A stretch of DNA of 5,552 bases from RGIG8700 sp045535635 (lineage in GTDB: Bacteria; Bacillota; Clostridia; RGIG6154): NCBI GenBank assembly GCA_045535635.1, contig JAZSLZ010000090.1, positions 1-5,552 of the forward strand, in the 5' to 3' direction. The position numbers and the translations under genes were made by a program. Below are positions 1-5,552 of the stretch, piece after piece. Every line of letters starts with the position of its first letter. Within the stretch, counting starts at the first letter, position 1. The notes below the pieces were generated by a model. The model was not told where the DNA came from. It ran no database searches and saw nothing but the letters and a program-made list of their open reading frames with translations.

Positions 1-2297
1 TAGAACATAAGCGGAATAGCAAACAAACTTGTTGGGTTTTCTACATATGTCTTTCCGTCATCAGGCAATTCATTAATTTCTTCTCCAGCAGCATATCTGG
101 CATCTTTATTGTTTCGGATTAAGTCTTTTAAGTTTTCTAAAGCTTTTTGGCTTCCGTCGCAGTGGTCGTGTTTCTTCGCTTTTTCATCATAATTAGGAAT
201 AGTGTGAAGCAGGTTGAAGCTAGCCATATCATGGAAGAATTCAGTATCCTCGTAGTTACAGTTCTTTGCTTCGCTCATCGCTCTCTTACGGGCTTTGATA
301 AGGGCAATATCCTCAACGACCTTAGCATTTACATAAAGAGCATTGAGAATTTCATAGAATTCATCACAAAGGGTGCCGTTAGGTACTAAAAGTTCAACGT
401 CACGATTGTTTGAATCCTTGTATAAGTATATCTTTTTACCATTTGCAACAACTGACAAAGGTTTTAACTGGATAGCTCTGTGAATAAGCCCATAAATAAA
501 CGCTTTATGGATTTTTCTAACTACCTGAGCTTGATAGTCGAAATCAATTTCAGGCATACTCTTTATAGAATCCCATCTCTTATCAATATGAGTTGAAATT
601 GCGGCATTTTTAGTCGAATCAGGGCCGATACTGCGTGAGTAATCAGTATATGCTTTATGATATGTACCCGCAGTCTTAACACCTGTTTCAGTTTCAAATG
701 GTGCAGCAAATTTCTTTAATTTGTTCGGAGTAAGGTTATAAAGTGCATTATAGAAGTGAATTTCGTATTTAGAAATTGTATCTACAGGTTCGCCATTAGG
801 CATTAAGTCTTTTACTCTGAACTTTCTGTTATCAAGAAGTATCTTGTTATATGCACAAACCTTGATTTCTCTTGGTTCCTCGTTAATTGCACGCTGAATA
901 GAAGGAGCTGCAATTCTGCCTCCCATAGCAATAACTTCTGCTATATGACGCTCAGCATCCTGGACAGTAACCTGTTCAAATACCTGAGTGTCTCCTTCGC
1001 TTTCTGAACGCAAACGAATTCTTTCTTTTAAGCGCTGTTCAAGTTCGATAGCACTGATAATATCCTTATCAATATCATCACATTTTTCACGAACACTCTT
1101 CTTGAAGTAGCCGAGTAAGATATCGTCAAAAATATTTACGCGTCTGTCTTCTTCAATATATCCATCACCTGCAGCATCTAATTCAAGCTTGAATATAGCG
1201 TTGTTTTTAACTGCGTCAAAAATGCCACCATTTACATCGGAGTTAAGCATAGTTGTTTCTTTCTGTGCTTTCTGTAATGAATACTTGCTGAGTTCTACAA
1301 GCAGTTCTTCAGTTGCACAGATATTAACATAAGAATCACCCTTCTTATATTTGAGTTCATCTACAAGGTCAATCTTCTTACGGCTTAATTCCTTTACTTT
1401 ATATACAAATGTATTAAAGAAGTTATCAAACTGAGAAATGAATTCTGAAATGTAGAGGTATCCCTTTACATATGCTGCATGCGCTGCTGTTTTCTTGCAA
1501 TAGTCTTCCAAAGCATCGAAGTATCCCGGAATATCCTGATTCGCTTCATCATACAGTCTGCTGTATCCATTCATTTTCTCAATGATAGAAGGTTTCTTCT
1601 CTAAAGAACTGAGTTCTTCAACACCGTAAACCTTTTTCTTTGAGAATTTAAATGTATATTCTTTTTCTTTGAAAGAGTTTATCTGTGCAAATGCATTTTC
1701 GTGCATTGTTGATCTTGTCTCTTTCTCAAATTCTTCTTTAAGCTGATGCAATACGTATCTGATTGCACAAGGATGGAACACATCACCCTGAGCATTTTTA
1801 AAGAGTGATTCAATGCTATATGCATCGTTTATAGTTATGGTTTTCTGCTCGCTTGTAAAGACTGATTCTGCCCAACGAGCAGCGATACCTTCGGAAATCG
1901 GTCTGCCGTCTTTACCTCTTGCTTCAACTGCTTTGTCATATGAAGACAGAGCATCAATTGCATCACTGATTTTATCTTCACTGGTTTCACCGAAATTAGC
2001 ACTCTTCCAGCTCTGTGCAGATTCATAAACACTCTTGAATCTTGCATCAGCTAATACAGATGCATATGCTGCCTTTTCAAAATCATTTTTGAATTTTCTG
2101 ATTCTTGCATCAAGTCCTGCAAGTTCATAAGAGTTATTCAAATCAACAGAGAAAGGATCTCTGCCGTTTGCAAGTGCTTCGTTGTATTTCTTTTCCTTGC
2201 TGTCCCATGTTGATCTCGGAACACCACGTTTTTTCTGTTCAGCCTGATAAAGAGCAACTGCATTATCATATTTTGTCCACTTTGTTGCATCGCCTTC
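1..2297 (-). other. Unassigned C-terminal extension of the tubulin-like protein
   Basis: Residues 361-1125 and beyond. The segment is rich in Lys, Glu, Asp and Ala with many helix-like stretches (for example 420-450, 535-570 and 755-790). A more mixed alpha/beta part (830-1000) follows, including two short strand-turn units KVCAYNKILLDNRKFRVKDL (839-858) and KKIYLYKDSNNRDVELLVPN (981-1000). I recognise no enzyme motif, zinc site or membrane helix. It is more than twice the size of the tubulin-like domain itself. Domain borders are approximate. Confidence 0.6.
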
Positions 2298-3377
2298 GCC
2301 ACCGATGCTGTCAATAGCTAAATCGTATGCAACATAATCTGCAATTTTTTCATAAGGATAACGAATAACACCAGCACCGATACCACCAAAACGGTTTCTA
2401 CCGTAGTTACCGGGCTTTGTCATTTCCTTTATGATATTGTCTTCTACAGAGAATGCTTTTTTCTGCATAGGACCAATATTCTGTTCGTAAAGTGCCTGAG
2501 CAGCCTGATCGATGTACTGTCCTATACTGATCATTGTGCTATCCTCAGCATCCTGACCATCCATAAGGAAGCAAAAATCCATAGGAAGGAGTGACAGCTT
2601 TTTCTGATTATCAGAACCTGCTATAGATACATTTACTCCCAAATTTGCAAACTGTTTTAAATCTTCGTCCAAGTCAATGAAACCTGAACCCTTCATCATA
2701 AAGGCGTTGATTTCTTTAACTGTTGCATACGCATTACGGGCCTGACTATCACGCTCTGTCTGTGAATCGATTACGCTGTCAAGTGTTTCAGGAAGAAGAA
2801 CCAATGAGCGAACAATTAAGCTTGTGTTGGGGTATTTTTCTTTTATGTAATCACGAATAAACATTGAAAGAGGAAGAATCATACCGGAGCCTGTTCCGCC
2901 TGATGCAGTAGACGCTATAACAACACGCATAGCCTGCTTCATATCTTTACCTGTTTTTCTGAACAAGTCATCAATTGAATCATACAAGGGACGTATTTTA
3001 CCTGTTTTGATGGTAGAGTTCAGGGCAAGTCTTGAAATAGCACGAACCTGACCTGCACCTTCTGAAACTGTCTTATCATACATAACAGCATTTTTAGGGA
3101 ACCATTTTTTTCTTGCCTCATCATCATAGTCGAGGTAGCTTCCTACTGTCTGTGTGTTTGATGTCTGAACCCAGTAAATTTTTGATTTTCCGTTTGCTAC
3201 AGAAGAAAGGTCATTAACGTTGGTATCTAAACACAAAAAGTTAATGTTTTCTTTTTCTTCAGGCGCACAAAGGTCAGCAACCTTTTTAACAATTTTACAG
3301 CCTGTTCCGCCTACACCTACAAATAAAGTAGGAGCAGACACCTCATTTGTTTTCAAAATTTCTTTGTTTTCTGACAT
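1..3377 (-). CDS. Giant tubulin/FtsZ-like GTPase protein (Tubulin_2 / FtsZ-like family), C-terminus cut by window edge
   Basis: The frame is open from the ATG at 3377 to the window edge: 1125 codons with no stop and no frameshift. The start is set by an AGGAGG site 8 nt upstream, and the next in-frame Met is residue 99. The first 350 residues or so follow the FtsZ/tubulin order. GVGGTG (21-26) is the first phosphate loop. INFLCLDTN (45-53) matches the FtsZ strand and T2 loop. GAGQVRAISRLAL (107-119) sits near the T3 position. VVIASTASGGTGSG (152-165) carries the tubulin signature. LVLLPETL (192-199) and RNAYATVKEI (214-223) fit T5 and helix H6. I could not place the catalytic T7 acidic loop with confidence. 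Residues 361-1125 are mostly charged and helix-rich, with no recognised domain and no membrane helix, so the protein is probably cytosolic. FtsZ is about 350-400 residues, so this is a long fused or extended form. GTP binding is likely; polymerisation is inference. It follows a vWA membrane protein gene, the context reported for the FtsZ-like family proposed to act in membrane remodelling. It is not a housekeeping FtsZ. Confidence 0.88.
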   Translation of the reverse strand, partial: MSENKEILKTNEVSAPTLFVGVGGTGCKIVKKVADLCAPEEKENINFLCLDTNVNDLSSVANGKSKIYWVQTSNTQTVGSYLDYDDEARKKWFPKNAVMYDKTVSEGAGQVRAISRLALNSTIKTGKIRPLYDSIDDLFRKTGKDMKQAMRVVIASTASGGTGSGMILPLSMFIRDYIKEKYPNTSLIVRSLVLLPETLDSVIDSQTERDSQARNAYATVKEINAFMMKGSGFIDLDEDLKQFANLGVNVSIAGSDNQKKLSLLPMDFCFLMDGQDAEDSTMISIGQYIDQAAQALYEQNIGPMQKKAFSVEDNIIKEMTKPGNYGRNRFGGIGAGVIRYPYEKIADYVAYDLAIDSIGGEGDATKWTKYDNAVALYQAEQKKRGVPRSTWDSKEKKYNEALANGRDPFSVDLNNSYELAGLDARIRKFKNDFEKAAYASVLADARFKSVYESAQSWKSANFGETSEDKISDAIDALSSYDKAVEARGKDGRPISEGIAARWAESVFTSEQKTITINDAYSIESLFKNAQGDVFHPCAIRYVLHQLKEEFEKETRSTMHENAFAQINSFKEKEYTFKFSKKKVYGVEELSSLEKKPSIIEKMNGYSRLYDEANQDIPGYFDALEDYCKKTAAHAAYVKGYLYISEFISQFDNFFNTFVYKVKELSRKKIDLVDELKYKKGDSYVNICATEELLVELSKYSLQKAQKETTMLNSDVNGGIFDAVKNNAIFKLELDAAGDGYIEEDRRVNIFDDILLGYFKKSVREKCDDIDKDIISAIELEQRLKERIRLRSESEGDTQVFEQVTVQDAERHIAEVIAMGGRIAAPSIQRAINEEPREIKVCAYNKILLDNRKFRVKDLMPNGEPVDTISKYEIHFYNALYNLTPNKLKKFAAPFETETGVKTAGTYHKAYTDYSRSIGPDSTKNAAISTHIDKRWDSIKSMPEIDFDYQAQVVRKIHKAFIYGLIHRAIQLKPLSVVANGKKIYLYKDSNNRDVELLVPNGTLCDEFYEILNALYVNAKVVEDIALIKARKRAMSEAKNCNYEDTEFFHDMASFNLLHTIPNYDEKAKKHDHCDGSQKALENLKDLIRNNKDARYAAGEEINELPDDGKTYVENPTSLFAIPLMF
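2883..3317 (-). other. Nucleotide-binding half of the tubulin-like domain (T1 to T4 loops)
   Basis: Residues 21-165 of the tubulin-like protein. GVGGTG at 3300-3317 corresponds to the FtsZ T1 loop (GxGGxG). SGGTGSG at 2883-2903 corresponds to the FtsZ GGGTGTG / tubulin GGGTGSG box that holds the GTP phosphates. Spacing between them is about 138 residues, compared with about 85 in FtsZ, so there is an insertion between T2 and T4, in line with large divergent members of the family. Both loops look intact, which argues for an active nucleotide binder. Confidence 0.88.
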
Positions 3378-3397
3378 TGTATTTTCCTCCTATTTCA
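3378..3397 (-). other. 20-nt operon junction with second stop codon
   Basis: This is the only intergenic DNA in the window. It opens with TGA directly after the vWA gene's TAA, giving two in-frame stops in a row, and then contains the ribosome binding site. It is too short for a terminator or an independent full promoter, which supports one transcript for both genes. Confidence 0.85.
3386..3391 (-). promoter_or_regulatory. Ribosome binding site of the tubulin-like gene
   Basis: AGGAGG, a perfect anti-Shine-Dalgarno match, lies 8 nt before the ATG at 3377. It fixes that start. It sits just after the vWA gene's stop codons, so ribosomes finishing the vWA gene end right at this site and could reinitiate; coupling is inference. 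Confidence 0.93.
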
Positions 3398-5552
3398 TTA
3401 TTTTTTCTTATAGTTTAATTTAACTTTAACGTAAAAATCTTCGCTTACGCCATTTAGTTGCATTGTGCCAGAATACATAACCGTATTACCATTACTTAAG
3501 TCAAAATCTTTTGCACCGCTTATTGCAGGCTCTAATTTGTAAGTTTCTTCATTGATAAGATACTTTCTGTTACCAACGCTTACATCTTCAATAGATGCAG
3601 CTCCGAATTTTTTTACACTTTGTGCACTAACCAATGCTTTTCGTTTGGCTTGCTTGGTCATAAGATAGCTATCAGTTCCCGGTTGAACATTCATTCTGAC
3701 GCCAGTCTTCATTCCTGCATATTTTGCTTCAACCGTAAGAGTATCATCATTTATTGATGCATTAAACGCTGTGTTTTTGGTTACATCCTCGCCGCCGATA
3801 TTCATTACACAATCTCTCTTATTAGTGTGTAGTTTGGTAGGAAGTCGCTTGATATGTGAAACAAAATAAGCGATTACAATTATGGCAGCAATTATCAGTA
3901 ACCAGATTAGCCAGATTAACCATAATGGCATATTGCTTAATCTTACTTTTACGCTTTCTTCAGCAGATAATTCTCTTCCCAGATTATCTTTCTGAATTAC
4001 TGATGTTGTGATTTTATATTTGCCTTTTTCAAGTGTTCCCGATGAATTCAACTTAATTTCAAAAGCAGATTCTTCTGGAAGCGGTGTAACTGTATATCCC
4101 AGTCCCTGACAATCCACTTTGAAATGAAGTGTTTTAAACTCTTCAAGTGAAAGCTTATTTCCCTTAAATGTTATAAGGGCCTTTATACTTTTACCTTTAT
4201 CAAGTTTTGAAATCTCAAAATGCTTTTGGGAAGCAGTCAAGGTTATTTCTGGTGTCGCAACCTTATCTTCAATTATATATGTAAGAGGTGCCCTGCCACT
4301 TGTTTCTTCACTTCCATCAGGAGTATAGAAAGCGTGAATGGTTACTGTGCATTTTCCGCATTTAGTAGCAATTGGATTACTGGGATCCTTGTAATGCAAA
4401 GATAACGCCCAATGGTCATCCTTAAATTCTTTTTTGATTTCAGCATTGCTCTTTTCAGGTTCCCATTTGAGAGCAACTTTTTCTAACTCAGGTCCTGTAA
4501 GTTGTTCACCTTTATAATATACCTTTGCAGTATAGGTTCCGCTTTGCTCCATTGTTGCCAAATTGTAAACCTTGTCTCCGCCGGTTATTTCAAGACGAAC
4601 ATCACCGGCAGGTTTCGCCGCTACTGTTAATGAGCCTTCCGGCCAACCGAAATCTTTTGCAGTTTTTGTAATTGAATACCCATTAAGATATGACGCTGTA
4701 AGTTCTGCAGTGAATGTATCTCCCACATCTAAAGCAACCGGAGTTTCTCCACTTTTTCCGCTATGCTTAATAGGATATTCTTTGCCGTTTACGACATATT
4801 TTCCTTCATATACCGGATCACCGAGTAAATCTGAAGTGATAAGTTCTCCTGTCTTAGCATCCTTGAGTCCGAACTGAACTTTATAATTCCCTTTATATAG
4901 AGATTCTGGTTCAACCAAATTACCTTCTTCATCGGTAAATATGAAGTCCAGGTCTGCATCAGGTTCATAATACACTTCTACATTAGAAGCTTTTCCTGAA
5001 TATGAAATGTCGTAACTTCCTGCAGAACAATCGGTATATGTTACAAGCATTCCCTGTAAAGAATTATCTACCGGGGATTGACCTGATTTTTTATAGTTTC
5101 CAGCGCCGACACTTGAATACTGTGTTTTTGCACTTCCTGCGGGTGTTGCCGTTGCACCATTCTTGCCTGTAACTTTTACATCTGATACATTTTCACCTTG
5201 TACAAACACAATCAGTTTACTCAGCGTAATATCAAAATCAATTGTCTTTCCTGAAATATGTGAAGTGGGCAATGTATCTCTTGCAAAGATTTTATTACAC
5301 ATCATTGTGAGCGATGAAAGAACATTCTTACTGTCTGATGCTTTTTCACCCATATAATATTCCGAATTCATTTCCGGCATTGCAACCTTAGAACCTATAC
5401 CGAGATACAAAATATTCAAATCAGGACCAATGCTATTTTTAAATCTTTCTGCAAGTTTTTTCTTTGTGTCTGAAACCGATAGTTCTTTGCCGCCTTCATA
5501 GAATACTTGTCCATCCGTAAGGACTATCATGTAATTCTCTGTCCCTTGGGAT
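3398..5552 (-). CDS. Membrane-anchored vWA / Ig-like repeat protein, N-terminus cut by window edge
   Basis: The frame runs open to the window edge, so the Met at 5530 is internal: it lies inside a vWA beta strand and seven codons (SQGTENY) precede it. Numbering from that Met gives 710 residues. MIVLTDGQ (1-8) is the late vWA strand carrying a MIDAS metal-site Asp (D6), and LNILYLGIGS (38-47) is the next core strand. The DxSxS motif and signal peptide, if present, lie upstream of the window. Residues 89-190 look like a beta-sandwich often found after vWA domains. Three Ig-like repeats follow (191-305, 309-422, 425-532). A single hydrophobic helix (534-556) is followed by HIKRLPTKLHTNKR, so the positive-inside rule places the N-terminal part outside and residues 561-710 in the cytoplasm. 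That tail is basic and beta-rich, ending NYKKK. The gene ends in tandem stops TAA TGA, 20 nt before the tubulin-like gene, so the two are almost surely cotranscribed. Role unknown; metal-dependent protein binding by the vWA domain is expected from the family. Confidence 0.93.
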   Translation of the reverse strand, partial: SQGTENYMIVLTDGQVFYEGGKELSVSDTKKKLAERFKNSIGPDLNILYLGIGSKVAMPEMNSEYYMGEKASDSKNVLSSLTMMCNKIFARDTLPTSHISGKTIDFDITLSKLIVFVQGENVSDVKVTGKNGATATPAGSAKTQYSSVGAGNYKKSGQSPVDNSLQGMLVTYTDCSAGSYDISYSGKASNVEVYYEPDADLDFIFTDEEGNLVEPESLYKGNYKVQFGLKDAKTGELITSDLLGDPVYEGKYVVNGKEYPIKHSGKSGETPVALDVGDTFTAELTASYLNGYSITKTAKDFGWPEGSLTVAAKPAGDVRLEITGGDKVYNLATMEQSGTYTAKVYYKGEQLTGPELEKVALKWEPEKSNAEIKKEFKDDHWALSLHYKDPSNPIATKCGKCTVTIHAFYTPDGSEETSGRAPLTYIIEDKVATPEITLTASQKHFEISKLDKGKSIKALITFKGNKLSLEEFKTLHFKVDCQGLGYTVTPLPEESAFEIKLNSSGTLEKGKYKITTSVIQKDNLGRELSAEESVKVRLSNMPLWLIWLIWLLIIAAIIVIAYFVSHIKRLPTKLHTNKRDCVMNIGGEDVTKNTAFNASINDDTLTVEAKYAGMKTGVRMNVQPGTDSYLMTKQAKRKALVSAQSVKKFGAASIEDVSVGNRKYLINEETYKLEPAISGAKDFDLSNGNTVMYSGTMQLNGVSEDFYVKVKLNYKKK
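3401..3850 (-). other. Predicted cytoplasmic tail of the vWA protein
   Basis: Residues 561-710 follow the transmembrane helix. The tail is basic, with clusters KRLPTKLHTNKR and KQAKRKALVSAQSVKK (626-641), and seems to be built of short strands with turns (MNIGGEDVTKN, TLTVEAKYAG, KYLINEETYKLEP, EDFYVKVKLNYKKK). I know no matching domain. As the only part of the protein likely to be in the cytoplasm, it is the natural candidate to contact the tubulin-like protein made from the next gene; this is inference. Confidence 0.6.
3863..3931 (-). other. Single transmembrane helix with Trp ladder
   Basis: Residues 534-556 are MPLWLIWLIWLLIIAAIIVI followed by AYF, then the basic HIKRLPTK. This is the only strong hydrophobic stretch in the visible protein. 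The charge pattern places the downstream tail in the cytoplasm. The outer end holds three Trp residues at 537, 540 and 543. Confidence 0.92.
3935..4960 (-). repeat. Three tandem Ig-like protein repeats in the vWA protein ectodomain
   Basis: Repeat 1 covers residues 191-305, repeat 2 309-422 and repeat 3 425-532. Each starts with an alternating strand (DLDFIFTDEEGN / VRLEITGGDKVYN / EITLTASQKHFEI). A turn and a strand then lead into the hinge: KGNYKVQFGLKDAKTGEL in repeat 1, SGTYTAKVYYKGEQLTGPEL in repeat 2 and KGKSIKALITFKGNKLSLEEF in repeat 3. Repeats 2 and 3 also match at their ends (CGKCTVTIHAFYTPDGSEE with KGKYKITTSVIQKDNLGRE). Identity is low, so this is old duplication at the protein level and not a DNA repeat. 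Such modules usually act as stalks or adhesion domains. Confidence 0.72.
5273..5552 (-). other. C-terminal part of a vWA domain
   Basis: Residues up to about 86, counted from the Met at 5530. The strand MIVLTDG ends in the Asp (D6) that closes the MIDAS metal site in vWA folds. A loop and helix (DTKKKLAERFKNSIG) and the next core strand LNILYLGIGS follow, the usual order. The final helix is near SSLTMMCNKIF. The first half of the fold lies beyond the window, so metal binding cannot be judged fully. Confidence 0.85.

Noticed and set aside
147..180. Zinc-binding site around KRHDHCDGS (residues 1068-1076) in the tubulin-like protein
   Set aside because: His and Cys residues cluster once only, with no second pair at zinc-finger spacing.
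147..389. Plus-strand open frame of 80 codons with a hydrophobic start
   Set aside because: It lies wholly opposite the tubulin-like gene, has no ribosome binding site I can see, and its sequence looks like an antisense reading of that gene.
1153..1171. True EF-hand or dockerin module
   Set aside because: Two ligand positions are missing and there is no second loop nearby; kept only as a low-interest observation.
1835..2047. Minus-strand open frame of 70 codons
   Set aside because: It is in a different frame inside the tubulin-like gene, whose own frame is open through the same stretch and matches at both ends.
2883..3317. Housekeeping FtsZ cell-division gene
   Set aside because: The loops match the superfamily, but the size, the T2-T4 insertion, the long C-terminal extension and the vWA neighbour all differ from the ftsZ locus.
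4572..4877. Plus-strand open frame of 101 codons
   Set aside because: It is antisense to the Ig-like repeat region of the vWA gene, is rich in Ser and Pro as expected from reverse reading, and resembles no protein family.
5528..5530. ATG as the true start of the vWA protein
   Set aside because: The frame continues upstream to the window edge without a stop, no ribosome binding site precedes it, and it would start in the middle of a vWA core strand.

Overview
This window comes from a low-GC bacterium, most likely a member of the Bacillota, class Clostridia (gut or rumen type). The basis is the AT-rich, AAA/GAA/TTA-heavy codon use, a consensus AGGAGG ribosome binding site and the domain style of the proteins. 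No marker gene fixes the species, so this is inference.

The whole window is one minus-strand operon fragment holding two large genes, both cut by the window edges. The upstream gene (right side, 5552 to 3398) encodes the C-terminal 717 residues of a membrane-anchored von Willebrand factor A (vWA) protein. It contains the last part of a vWA domain, a beta-sandwich, three tandem Ig-like repeats of about 110 residues, one Trp-rich transmembrane helix, and a basic tail of about 150 residues predicted to lie in the cytoplasm. The downstream gene (left side, 3377 to 1) starts 20 nt after the vWA gene's stop. It encodes at least 1125 residues of a giant FtsZ/tubulin-superfamily protein. Its first roughly 350 residues carry the nucleotide-binding loops (GVGGTG, then LDTN, then SGGTGSG), and about 765 further residues match no domain I recognise.

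The pair fits a little-studied system. Makarova and Koonin (Biology Direct, 2010, recalled from memory) described a diverse FtsZ-like family linked in operons with a vWA protein and proposed that it acts in membrane remodelling. The Pfam family of this kind is, from memory, Tubulin_2 (tubulin-like). The version here adds a specific architecture: a vWA/Ig ectodomain outside the cell, joined by one helix to a cytoplasmic tail that could meet the cytosolic tubulin-like protein. That coupling is inference.

There is no long non-coding stretch. The only intergenic DNA is the 20-nt junction. I see no RNA gene, mobile element, CRISPR array, promoter or terminator. Any promoter, and the vWA protein's signal peptide, would lie to the right of the window, and the end of the tubulin-like gene to the left.
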